Source: Vibrio pelagius
Lineage (GTDB): Bacteria; Pseudomonadota; Gammaproteobacteria; Enterobacterales; Vibrionaceae
Direction: 5' to 3'
Assembly: GCF_024347575.1 (NCBI RefSeq)
Contig: NZ_AP025504.1
Location: 248,001-312,000 of the forward strand
Length of the DNA: 64,000 nt
The translations under genes and the position numbers were made by a program. The notes beneath the pieces are model-generated. The model was not told the origin of the DNA, ran no database searches, and was given only the letters and a program-made list of their open reading frames with translations. The stretch's first letter is position 1. Every line of letters begins with the position of its first letter. This document shows positions 54,114 to 63,049 of this stretch, in pieces.

Positions 54114-54303
54114 TCTTTTCCCTAAGTCTTTCTGACGTTTCAATCACACTTCTGCCAATTTTATCTTTGGCTTTTGTTAACGTGCTTTATTACTTTAGGT
54201 TAGACTCAACTCATTGCTTTGCAAATTGTTTCTTATATTTTTGTTGTACTTAAGTTAACGTTGTGCGGTATGTAACACAATTACACGGAGTGAATTGTTA
54301 ATA

Positions 54304-55302
54304 ATGACAGTAATTATTCAGCGCAGAATACTTATCGCTATCGCTCTATTGCCAAATAGCACATGGGCAGACAGCTTTCTGGCAAATACCGCTCCCCATG
54401 CGCCTCCCCCACAAGAGCGTGCGACGCTTTCAAGTAGCAGCAATAACCTCTCTGCATCTAAAGGACCAACCGATGATGAGATAGACGAGATTTGGAAAGG
54501 CGTATCCAGTTCATTCACCTTCCCTTTTCAAGAGTGGGAAGACAGAGAACTGTTTGATGGGTTAAGTGGCAATGTGGGTTATCACCAACCATTGGCTGAA
54601 ACCGAATCAGCGAACATTCCAGCGGGCAGTACTCAAGGACCTACCAATCTCAATCAGACGTTAACTCTCTCCTTAAAATACGCGATTGCCGGCGCTTGGT
54701 TTGTCTCTGGTACGGTTTATCACTACTTAGATAGTGACCAACAGCAGGCATGGAACCCAGATTTTACCTACGTATTCGGATACAGCGATTGGCGACCTTA
54801 TACTCTGAGCTTGGTCTATTCGAACTACGGCGGGAACCGATTTAATCCCGACCCTGGGCAGAATCGGACGGAATTCAAACAGGGCACTTGGTCGCTTGGT
54901 TGGAAATTCCCTATCAAGTCACCTTTCGTCGATCTGTTCAGGTTTACTGACGATGGAGCCATAGGCTGTCAAATTGACTATAACTTTACGCCTGAGTATT
55001 TCAATCTTGCGACAACCGAATACAAAAACAACCATCAAACCTTGAGCCTAGGTTGTAAATATTCGATTTGGGGGAACTGGTATGTCAATGGTACGGCGTT
55101 TTACTATTTTGACAAACAGCAACAACAGCCTTGGAACCCAGACTACACCTACGGTTTTGGTTACTTTGACTGGCGACCGGGCACCTTCACTTTGCAATAT
55201 AACAATTATTCTGGGAATCGATGGAACTCTTCTGACAGAGGTGAAGGGACAGGACGCTTCAAAGATGGCTCAATCACCCTAGCATACAGTTTCGCTTTCT
55301 AA
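54304..55302 (+). CDS. Outer-membrane beta-barrel protein with internal duplication
   Basis: A 332-residue exported protein started at the ATG at 54304 (a TTG at 54295 is closer to GGAG and cannot be excluded). A signal peptide ends near STWADS. The mature chain has a flexible start and alternating hydrophobic strands, ending with the aromatic YSFAF typical of barrels. Two homologous halves are visible: about 120-184 (LSLKYAIAGAWFVSGT, WNPDFTYVFGYSDWRP) and about 245-309 (LSLGCKYSIWGNWYVNGT, WNPDYTYGFGYFDWRP). It is not a family I can name. It lies between the partner-switch operon and the RTX gene, so it may be a polysaccharide or protein exit channel. Confidence 0.8.
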   Translation: MTVIIQRRILIAIALLPNSTWADSFLANTAPHAPPPQERATLSSSSNNLSASKGPTDDEIDEIWKGVSSSFTFPFQEWEDRELFDGLSGNVGYHQPLAETESANIPAGSTQGPTNLNQTLTLSLKYAIAGAWFVSGTVYHYLDSDQQQAWNPDFTYVFGYSDWRPYTLSLVYSNYGGNRFNPDPGQNRTEFKQGTWSLGWKFPIKSPFVDLFRFTDDGAIGCQIDYNFTPEYFNLATTEYKNNHQTLSLGCKYSIWGNWYVNGTAFYYFDKQQQQPWNPDYTYGFGYFDWRPGTFTLQYNNYSGNRWNSSDRGEGTGRFKDGSITLAYSFAF

Positions 55303-55403
55303 ATTATTCTACCTATTAGTTGTTGATTTCATTCATTTTGAGAATCTTTGTGGCAAAGATCTTCAAGCCGTCTAATCTTAAGTTACAACTTGAATTATGC
55401 AAC

Positions 55404-55419
55404 TGGCACCATAAATGCA
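55404..55419 (+). promoter_or_regulatory. Candidate sigma-54 promoter of the RTX gene
   Basis: TGGCACCATAAATGCA has GG and GC exactly ten bases apart and matches the -24/-12 consensus TGGCACG-N4-TTGCA except at two positions. It is about 100 bases upstream of the RTX start codon, a fitting distance. A predicted start lies near 55430. No enhancer-binding protein gene is seen in the window. Confidence 0.5.
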
Positions 55420-55519
55420 ATTAGCAATATGAGATTCAAATAAACGCGCTAAATGCAAGACCAGATTATTTGAACCGTAACGTCCAAACACATCATCTTA
55501 TACGGCTAGGAGAAGGCTC

Positions 55520-58500
55520 ATGGAAGGAACAAAACACGACGATCTTATTGTTGGTACAGAGCAAGATGACGCGGTAAACAGCCGCTCTGGTAATGATGAG
55601 ATAAGCACGCTTGCAGGTGATGATTTTGTCACTGCAGGAGAAGGTAGCGACAAAATCTCAACAGGCAGCGGTAATGACACTGTTTTAGGCGATGTTGAAT
55701 ATGCCCTCGAAGAGAACGATGACACGCCGGCGAGTGGCGATGACTCGTGGGGTGAATCGTATACCGCTTATGAGTTTGTAGCTGAAACCAACGAGCAACA
55801 AGCTTCTCACACCGTAAGATTAGATAACTTTGCAGTTAACCAGGCGGTAAACACCTCTACCACAGTTGGCGGTCTCGCCGCTAACAGCACTGTGACGGTT
55901 CAACTCACCGATGAAAATGGCGCCATTATCGCTTCTCAAATTGCGACGGTAGACGCTAGCGGGAATATTACTGTCGATATTGATATCCCTGAGTCATCTA
56001 TTGGTGACAATGGCGAAGTCACCTTTAGCTTCTTGAACGAAAGTGGCGAGCCTATCTCTACCATAAGCGACATGAACGTGGCCGTTCGCAACATCTACGA
56101 CGATACTATTGACGGCGGCAGTGGCGATGACATTTTGAAAGGCCAACAAGGTAATGACACCATCTATGGTGGCGAAGGGAATGACTTCCTCGATGGTGAC
56201 ATCAATGATGATACTTTATACGGCGAAGAAGGTGACGACGTTTTAGTTGGCGGTAATGGAGATGACTACCTAGATGGTGGGACGGGTAACGATACCCTAC
56301 TCGGCTCTGACGGTGACGACACTATTCACGGTGGTGACGGTGACGACCTGCTGATGGGTGAGTTAGGTGACGATACGATCCATGGCGGTGAAGGGCACGA
56401 TACTCTGATCGGTAATGACGGGCAAGATGCGCTTTATGGTGGCGAAGGTAACGACAAGCTCTTCGGTGGTAAAGGCGACGATGTTCTTGAAGGAAACCAA
56501 GGCAACGATGAAATTCATGGTGAAGAAGGAGACGACATCATCGCTGGCGGCGAAGGTGACGACTTCGTACTTGGTGGTGCAGGTGCTGACCAAATTTCGG
56601 GCGACGCAGGTAACGACCTTCTACTGGGTGGCGATGGCGACGACACCATTACAGGCGGTGAGGGTCACGATACCTTAGTGGGTGAATACGGTGATGACAC
56701 CATGAGTGGTGGAGCTGGACACGACACGCTCTATGGTGACATCGGTGATGACACATTAACGGGTGGCGCTGGTAACGACCAACTCTTCGGTGGCGAAGGC
56801 GATGACGTGATTGATGGCGGCGAAGGTGACGACATTATTCATGGTAACGAAGGTGTTGATACCATCACAACCGGTCTTGGTGACGACCAAGTTTATGCCG
56901 GCTCTGGGGATGACATCATTGATACCGGGGAAGGCGCTGACACGGTATTTGGTGAAACGGGGCACAACCAAATTACGTCTGGTGCTGGCGACGATACTGT
57001 CTACACAGATTTCGGTGACGATACCATTGATACTGGTGAAGGTCATGACACCATATTCGCGGGCGACGGTGACAACACGTTGAACACTGGTTCTGGTGAC
57101 GACTTGATGTATACCGGTGCTGGGAAAGATTCGATTCAAACAGGCGCTGGCCACGACACTGTTTATGCAGGCGACGGAGACAATACGGTCGATTCAGGCG
57201 CTGATCACGACGCCGTATACTCAGGCAGTGGCGCCGATAATATCAATCTTGGCGAAGGCCACGACAAAGCGTTCACTGGTGCAGGACAAGATACCATCGT
57301 CGCAGGCGCGGGTAACGACCAAGTCTATGCAGGTGGAGACGACGATGTTATCCAAGGTGTATCAGGCAACAACCAACTCTTTGGTGAAGAAGGCAATGAC
57401 ACCATTACTGCCGGCTTGAATGCCAGTGAACTCTATGGTGGTAGCGGTGAAGATACACTGACTGGCTCTACTGAGAGCGACCGCCTTTACGGTGGTAGCG
57501 GTGATGACTCAATTCAAGCTGGTGAAGGTGACGATTTCATTGAAGGTAACCAAGGTAGCGATGAAATCTACGCAGGCGTCGGTAATGACACTGTACTAGG
57601 TGGCGCTAACGATGATGTGATTCACGGTGGTACAGGTAGCGATACCCTAATTGGTGATGACGGCGACGATATCATCAAAGGTGAAGAAGGCGACGACATT
57701 CTAGTTGGTGGTACGGGTAACGACCAGCTCGACGGTGGTACTGGTCGTAGTGAAATCTACGGTGAAAGCGGTGATGACGTGCTAGTCAGTGCAGACCAAG
57801 ATGACCTGCTCTCTGGTGGTTCAGGTAACGATACCATCTCGTCTGGCGCTGGTCATGACACCGTTTATGCTGGTTCAGGTACCGATAACATTACAACTGG
57901 AGAAGGTAATGACACCGTATATGGTGAGTCTGGGTCAAATACCATTGCAACAGGCTTAGGTGACGATACTGTCTACGGTGGTATCAACTCAGACAACATC
58001 GATACTGGCGAAGGTGCTGACCAAATCTACGCAGGTGACGGTTCGGATACTATCGACGCTGGCGCAGGGAACGACCACATTGACGCAGGCAGTGGTGACG
58101 ACCTACTTAAAGGTGGAGACGGTGACGACGCACTATTTGGTGGTGCAGGTAACGATGAACTTATTGGTGGAGACGGTTATGACCTTCTTGCCGGCGGCGA
58201 AGGTGACGACATTATTCGCGATGACGGCCAAGACACGCTACTCGGTGAACAAGGTAACGACACACTCATTGCGGCAGCGACAGGTAGCCACAACATTTTC
58301 GGTGGCGAAGGTGATGATACGCTTATCGGTAGTGAACAAGCGGACACCCTATACGGTGGCGCCGATAGCGATACGATTACAGGCGCTGGCGGAGACGATA
58401 TTCTTTATGCCGGTAGCGGTAACGACTCCATTGATGCAGGAACTGGTGATGACACCGTGTACGGCGAAGATGGCGCAAACAAAATCACACTCGGTGAGGG

Positions 58501-60382
58501 TGACGACACACTTTATGGTGGTGCAGGAGCTGACACAGCAACCGGTGGTTTGGGCGATGACACTCTTTCTGGTGCAGCGGGCAATGACAACCTGTCCGGC
58601 AATGAAGGTGAAGACTTAATTGATGCAGGCGAAGGTCACGATACCGTATCTGGTGGCGATGACAACGACCTTATTTTCGGTGGCGCTGGCAATGATAACT
58701 TGTCAGGTGATGCTGGAGATGACCAAATCTACTCAGGTGCAGGCGACGATACCCTATCTGGTGGTTTAGGCGATGATAAACTCATTGCAGAAGGCGGTAG
58801 CAATACCCTATCAGGCGACGAAGGCGACGATACCTTACTCGGTGGTTCGGGTGCCGATACCCTGTTAGGTGGTGACGGTAACGACTATATTGAAGATACT
58901 TCAGACAACAACATCGTCGATGGTGGTGATGGTGATGACAATATCCAACTGACTGGTGCTAGTAACACGGTCACTGGTGGTGCAGGTGCTGATGTTATCA
59001 GCTCTACCGGCGGTGGAGTAAATGACATTTCCGGTGACGATGGTAACGACACAATCACAGTGGCTGGCAGCGCCAACACAATTGCTGGTGGCGAAGGCAA
59101 CGACACGATTACCGCCAGTGGCGGCACTAACAATATCAGCGGCGGTGAAGGTAATGACAATATCACCGCAAGCGGCGAAACCAATACCATCACAGGTGGT
59201 GAAGGTAACGATACCATCAGAGTAAACTCAGGTAACAGTACTGTTTCTGGTGATGAAGGTAACGATTCAATCACCACTGGTAGCGGTTCAGACAGCCTTT
59301 ACGGTGGTATCGGTGCAGACACCCTATCCTCTGGCGCGGGCAACGATCGTCTATTTGGTGGTGCCGATGACGACAAACTTTACGCAGGCGATGGAGACGA
59401 TACCCTCGAAGGTGGCGACGGCAATGACATCATATACGGTCAAAATGACCAAGATACTTTAGATGGCGGCGCAGGTAACGATTACCTATCTGGCGGTTCT
59501 GGCGATGATACTCTCGTAGGTGGTACAGGCAACGATACCCTAAGAGGTGATTCAGGCGAAGACACGCTGTGGGGCGGTTCTGGAGACGATAACCTAGGTG
59601 GTGGTGGCTCCGCCGATACACTATTTGGTGAGGACGGCGACGACACATTATCAGGTAATGGAGGCAACGATATGTTATATGGTGCAAGCGGTGACGACAA
59701 ACTGTCTGGCGGCTCTGGTGACGACTATGTGTCGGGCGGCGAAGGCAACGATACCCTAAGCGGCAATAATGACTCAGATACCCTAGATGGCGGCGAAGGC
59801 GACGATAAACTGTCTGGTGACTCTGGTAATGACACTCTATTCGGACAAGTCGGAAACGACATTCTAGATGGTGGTGAAGGTATCGACCAACTCTATGGTG
59901 GTGCGGGTAACGACCAACTTATCTTTGACTCAAGTGAACTTGAGTCTGGTCAAGCGGGAGTCGTTCACTTTAGCGGTGGTTCAGACTTCGATGTACTGGT
60001 TGTAGGCGGCGACAATCAAAGTCAAATGATCGATATGACGCACAATACTTTCCAAGAGATTGAAGGTGTGAAGATCAGCTCAAGTGACACAGAACTTGCC
60101 TTGGCTCTGGATAAGATTGCAGCCAATAACACTGCTGGTGAAACTGCGGGTCAATTTGTATGTACTGGTGCAAGCAGTATCGATGTTTCCGGTTGGGGTT
60201 GGCAACTTACTGAGAGCCACCTAGAGATGAGTGATACTCTTCAAGACATCTATCGTGAAAGTAACATCGACACAGGCTCGCTATACGGCTATCGCTTTGA
60301 GAGTGAAGCAGGACAAGAGGTGGTTATCTGGAGTGACTTGAATAGCGGAGACATCCACTTCCCAGATTCAGAAGACGTATAG
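55520..60382 (+). CDS. Giant RTX calcium-binding repeat protein, type I secreted
   Basis: A 1620-residue acidic protein without N-terminal signal peptide. A first short RTX patch (about 7-57) and an acidic linker lead to an Ig-like domain (about 78-192). Residues about 193-1470 are almost solely nonapeptide repeats of the GGxGxDxUx type (on the order of 140), forming parallel beta rolls that fold on Ca2+. The last 150 residues are a non-repeat domain with the secretion signal expected at the end (...DIHFPDSEDV). It has no VCBS or adhesin lectin domains and no LapG-type retention module that I can see. Likely secreted by the convergent type I system to the matrix or surface. AGGAGAAGG precedes the ATG. 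Confidence 0.93.
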   Translation: MEGTKHDDLIVGTEQDDAVNSRSGNDEISTLAGDDFVTAGEGSDKISTGSGNDTVLGDVEYALEENDDTPASGDDSWGESYTAYEFVAETNEQQASHTVRLDNFAVNQAVNTSTTVGGLAANSTVTVQLTDENGAIIASQIATVDASGNITVDIDIPESSIGDNGEVTFSFLNESGEPISTISDMNVAVRNIYDDTIDGGSGDDILKGQQGNDTIYGGEGNDFLDGDINDDTLYGEEGDDVLVGGNGDDYLDGGTGNDTLLGSDGDDTIHGGDGDDLLMGELGDDTIHGGEGHDTLIGNDGQDALYGGEGNDKLFGGKGDDVLEGNQGNDEIHGEEGDDIIAGGEGDDFVLGGAGADQISGDAGNDLLLGGDGDDTITGGEGHDTLVGEYGDDTMSGGAGHDTLYGDIGDDTLTGGAGNDQLFGGEGDDVIDGGEGDDIIHGNEGVDTITTGLGDDQVYAGSGDDIIDTGEGADTVFGETGHNQITSGAGDDTVYTDFGDDTIDTGEGHDTIFAGDGDNTLNTGSGDDLMYTGAGKDSIQTGAGHDTVYAGDGDNTVDSGADHDAVYSGSGADNINLGEGHDKAFTGAGQDTIVAGAGNDQVYAGGDDDVIQGVSGNNQLFGEEGNDTITAGLNASELYGGSGEDTLTGSTESDRLYGGSGDDSIQAGEGDDFIEGNQGSDEIYAGVGNDTVLGGANDDVIHGGTGSDTLIGDDGDDIIKGEEGDDILVGGTGNDQLDGGTGRSEIYGESGDDVLVSADQDDLLSGGSGNDTISSGAGHDTVYAGSGTDNITTGEGNDTVYGESGSNTIATGLGDDTVYGGINSDNIDTGEGADQIYAGDGSDTIDAGAGNDHIDAGSGDDLLKGGDGDDALFGGAGNDELIGGDGYDLLAGGEGDDIIRDDGQDTLLGEQGNDTLIAAATGSHNIFGGEGDDTLIGSEQADTLYGGADSDTITGAGGDDILYAGSGNDSIDAGTGDDTVYGEDGANKITLGEGDDTLYGGAGADTATGGLGDDTLSGAAGNDNLSGNEGEDLIDAGEGHDTVSGGDDNDLIFGGAGNDNLSGDAGDDQIYSGAGDDTLSGGLGDDKLIAEGGSNTLSGDEGDDTLLGGSGADTLLGGDGNDYIEDTSDNNIVDGGDGDDNIQLTGASNTVTGGAGADVISSTGGGVNDISGDDGNDTITVAGSANTIAGGEGNDTITASGGTNNISGGEGNDNITASGETNTITGGEGNDTIRVNSGNSTVSGDEGNDSITTGSGSDSLYGGIGADTLSSGAGNDRLFGGADDDKLYAGDGDDTLEGGDGNDIIYGQNDQDTLDGGAGNDYLSGGSGDDTLVGGTGNDTLRGDSGEDTLWGGSGDDNLGGGGSADTLFGEDGDDTLSGNGGNDMLYGASGDDKLSGGSGDDYVSGGEGNDTLSGNNDSDTLDGGEGDDKLSGDSGNDTLFGQVGNDILDGGEGIDQLYGGAGNDQLIFDSSELESGQAGVVHFSGGSDFDVLVVGGDNQSQMIDMTHNTFQEIEGVKISSSDTELALALDKIAANNTAGETAGQFVCTGASSIDVSGWGWQLTESHLEMSDTLQDIYRESNIDTGSLYGYRFESEAGQEVVIWSDLNSGDIHFPDSEDV

Positions 60383-60410
60383 CACTCTTCATTAAGCTAA
60401 CTCACCAACA

Positions 60411-60431
60411 AGCGGCTCATTATGAGCCGCT
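60411..60431 (+). terminator. Terminator of the RTX gene
   Basis: AGCGGCTCAT pairs with ATGAGCCGCT with a minimal loop, 29 bases after the RTX stop, followed by TTCTATTCT. Confidence 0.88.
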
Positions 60432-60701
60432 TTCTATTCTAAGATTACTAAGCCAAAACCATTAATTTACTTCCCTAGCCCATTGGCTCCCGATCCGTTA
60501 CTTAACCAATCCCCTGTCAAAAAACTGATTACATTAAATAGCTAACCCACATAGTTAGACCTAGCTATTAAGTCACCTCAGTCGCTAGCTTGGTGTTTGA
60601 ATCCACCGTCAATCCTTTTCGACTCCCACGAAAAAATGGACTCATGCGAGTCCATTTCAAAAGCTATATTGTTCCCAGATATCTATCGGAACTGATTTCG
60701 A
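60432..60701. other. Convergent intergenic region
   Basis: The region between the RTX gene and the end of the type I secretion operon. It holds the terminator hairpin of the minus-strand operon and no other feature I can support. Confidence 0.5.
60634..60657 (-). terminator. Terminator of the type I secretion operon
   Basis: AAATGGACTC pairs with GAGTCCATTT around a four-base loop; the minus strand continues TTTTTT overlapping the stem foot. It lies 45 bases after the coiled-coil gene stop. Confidence 0.88.
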
Positions 60702-61463
60702 CTACCCCTCGATACACAATTCTCGGGTTTTGCGGGTTATCTGTGCATCATTTGAAATCACAAAAAAGTAATAATCTGAGTTAAGTTCATTTTGTTGAAT
60801 GTAAGTACGCATATGGTTGAGCATACTTTTCGCTTCTCCATAACGCTCTAAATACTCAGGATCACACTTATTAACTAGGTCTAAGTCCACACGCAAGTTT
60901 GAGAATTTAGTCATGATTTCATCGACACGCTTCTCTGTCTCTGCCCGTTGAGCCTGCGTTGAATACTCACCCTCTAACTCTGTTCGTTGAGCCTCTAGCG
61001 CTTTTTGACTCTGTTGCTCAAGTGCGACCTTCTCTTTGGCTAATTGCTCATTCATTGCAAGTTTGGCCCTTTTGACTGAATCTTTCTCTGAGAGGTATCG
61101 AGAACGGTAAGTACGAGCTGTTTTATTGGCCTTAGCTAATGCGATATTGGAAGCTGCTAGCTTCTCGGTGAGTTCATCTATTTCGTGCGACATTTCCACC
61201 AATTTTAAATCTGCTGCTGCCACTTGTTTTTCATGCGTATCATCATCCATCTGTTTAAGGTAGGTCATTGAAGCTATTTGATCCGTGAGCTCCGCTATCA
61301 CCTCATTCAGAGCCTCAATATCCGCCTCTTTTTCCGAGACTTTTTCTGCTATCAAAGTATCAATTCGCGATTCAATATTGGCATTTTTATAGCCAAAGTA
61401 GCCTGCTGCAGCGGTCGACGTTATGGCTACGGCAGTCATCAACGCAATAGTTCCTTTACTCAC
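60702..61463 (-). CDS. Membrane-anchored coiled-coil protein of the secretion operon
   Basis: A 253-residue protein with one N-terminal membrane segment (about 5-25) and a long coiled coil (about 28-185) with heptad Leu/Ile and many Glu, Lys and Gln. A small C-terminal domain (about 190-253) has two Cys (NKCDPEY, RELCIEG). Orientation is uncertain; the periplasm is likely. No family recognised. It is the last gene of the operon, 10 bases after the zinc-ribbon gene, and might bridge envelope parts of the secretion machine or gate it. Confidence 0.75.
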   Translation of the reverse strand: MSKGTIALMTAVAITSTAAAGYFGYKNANIESRIDTLIAEKVSEKEADIEALNEVIAELTDQIASMTYLKQMDDDTHEKQVAAADLKLVEMSHEIDELTEKLAASNIALAKANKTARTYRSRYLSEKDSVKRAKLAMNEQLAKEKVALEQQSQKALEAQRTELEGEYSTQAQRAETEKRVDEIMTKFSNLRVDLDLVNKCDPEYLERYGEAKSMLNHMRTYIQQNELNSDYYFFVISNDAQITRKTRELCIEG

Positions 61464-61473
61464 AGTAGCCTCC

Positions 61474-61728
61474 TCAAATCACCTGTTTGTAACACTTTTG
61501 CTCACACTTAGGACAGATATAGGATTGACGATCAATCCGCTGAGAACAGTGCGGACATATTCCCTGCTTTCGATCACTGCTCATCAATAACAGAATCAAA
61601 CCAATTGGGCCTAATACATAGCCTAAAAGCACACCAGCTACTAAGTTGTTCTTTTTGAATCCAACGTACGTGCTCAATATAAAAAAGCATAAATAGAAGC
61701 CCAGCCAAAACACCATTGATTCGTGCAT
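61474..61728 (-). CDS. Small membrane protein with double-CXXC zinc ribbon
   Basis: An 84-residue protein with two membrane helices (about 7-22 and 28-48) and a cytoplasmic tail holding CPHCSQR and CPKCEQK, four Cys that form a zinc ribbon. Its start overlaps the HlyD stop by one base, so it is co-translated with the adaptor. Similar short zinc-ribbon membrane proteins occur widely, but I know of no role in type I secretion. It could help assemble or regulate the transporter. Confidence 0.8.
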   Translation of the reverse strand: MHESMVFWLGFYLCFFILSTYVGFKKNNLVAGVLLGYVLGPIGLILLLMSSDRKQGICPHCSQRIDRQSYICPKCEQKCYKQVI

Positions 61729-63041
61729 TACGCCTCCCTCATCGCTTTTGCCATACCACTAGTGAGTGGGCCTATTAGGTAATCCCAAAGCGTGCGCTCT
61801 TCAACCAAGATCAAGACTTCGGTGAGCATTCCAGGATAGAGTTCAATTCGGTTTTCAGCTTGCAATGATTGAAGATCTTCCCGATCAAACCGGATTTTAA
61901 CCAGATAACCTTGGTCTTTTTCATCCGCATCACCACCTTTGACCACTCGGTCTGCAGACACATGAATCACCTCGCCCAATACTGGCGGTACTTGCCTTGC
62001 ACTGTATGCGGTAAGGCGTATTCTTGCATCTTGGCCCGAGCGGACAATATCTATATCTCTAGGCGGTACAATAGCTTCAACAATCAACTCATCGCTGTCT
62101 GGCACGATCTCCATTAGCACTTGTCCCGGGCGCACCACGCCACCAACACTTGAGATGTTCAAACCAACAACACGTCCTTTAAATTCACTGCGAATCTGGA
62201 TACGTGAACGCACATCTTCCAAGGTATTCATTACCTGTTTGACGTCTCGTACCTCGTCATTAACCGATTTAAGTTGTTGGGCATAATCGCGTTTTAAATC
62301 TAACAGCTGACTTTTGTAACTTTGTTCTAGTGTTTCGAGTTCTCGCTTTGTGACATCGATAGTGACATTAATCTCAGCTAACTCCCCTTCAATTCGTGCG
62401 AGATGACGACGAAGCTCTAACATACGAGTTTTAGATACGTAACCTTTAGCAACTAAGCCCTTGGTCATATCGATCTCTTGTTTAATCAAATCACGCTGTG
62501 AAGCCACGGCTTTTTTCTGAAATTGATTACCCTGAATCTTTTCCTTATAAAGAGTCGATTTTTGGTTGTACAAAGAGTCAATCAACTGCTTTCTCAACAA
62601 CCCTTGTTCGAACTGCACTCGCTCACTGTTCACAATAGGCATAATAATCAACGAATCTTGCCCTTCATTAATTAAACCATCAGGCCATTTCAGCTCTTCC
62701 GACTCATTGAGAAGTGCCTCAAGGCGTGCCTTTTGCGCCACCAGCGAGAAATTGCGGTAAAGGTAACGTTTATAATCGGATTCGGACTTGGCATCAGAGA
62801 GTTCTAGCAGCACTTGACCAACCTCCACCTGCTGACCATCTTGCACTAGCACCTCTTTCACCCAGCCACCTTGTAAATGCTGGATCTGCTTTCGCTTACT
62901 TTCAACAACCAAGTTTCCGTGCGCGACTGAAGCGGAGCTCAAAGGCATGGTCATAGACCAAAACAGAAAGCCTCCGACCGTCACCAATAAAATCGCAGAG
63001 CCAAGAGTGATCAATTTGCGTGTACTAAATTCACGTTCCAT
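61728..63041 (-). CDS. HlyD-family type I secretion adaptor
   Basis: A 437-residue membrane fusion protein of the PrtE/HasE type. One N-terminal membrane helix (about 13-33), a lipoyl half (KQIQHLQGGWVKEVLVQDGQQV, about 50-71), a long coiled-coil hairpin (about 90-285), the second lipoyl half (SEFKGRVVGLNISSVGGVV), and a C-terminal beta-barrel domain (VEAIVPPRDIDIVRSGQDARIRL). It spans the periplasm between the ABC protein and an outer-membrane TolC-like channel, which is not encoded here. Probable cargo is the RTX protein. Confidence 0.93.
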   Translation of the reverse strand: MEREFSTRKLITLGSAILLVTVGGFLFWSMTMPLSSASVAHGNLVVESKRKQIQHLQGGWVKEVLVQDGQQVEVGQVLLELSDAKSESDYKRYLYRNFSLVAQKARLEALLNESEELKWPDGLINEGQDSLIIMPIVNSERVQFEQGLLRKQLIDSLYNQKSTLYKEKIQGNQFQKKAVASQRDLIKQEIDMTKGLVAKGYVSKTRMLELRRHLARIEGELAEINVTIDVTKRELETLEQSYKSQLLDLKRDYAQQLKSVNDEVRDVKQVMNTLEDVRSRIQIRSEFKGRVVGLNISSVGGVVRPGQVLMEIVPDSDELIVEAIVPPRDIDIVRSGQDARIRLTAYSARQVPPVLGEVIHVSADRVVKGGDADEKDQGYLVKIRFDREDLQSLQAENRIELYPGMLTEVLILVEERTLWDYLIGPLTSGMAKAMREA

Positions 63042-63049
63042 AACTGCCC

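Noticed and set aside
54114..54303. Sigma-54 promoter for the partner-switch operon
   Set aside because: I searched both strands for GG-N10-GC with flanking consensus and found none; two GTTAACG copies are present but too short to interpret.
56363..59700. Several long frames on both strands inside the RTX gene
   Set aside because: They are shadow frames caused by the codon periodicity of the repeats.
55520..60382. Regularly spaced short repeats suggestive of a CRISPR array or satellite
   Set aside because: The period is 27 bases in frame and encodes degenerate RTX nonapeptides; there are no constant repeats with unique spacers.
55520..60382. LapA-type adhesin with LapG cleavage site
   Set aside because: No retention module or di-alanine cleavage motif seen near the N-terminus, and no lapD/lapG genes in the window.
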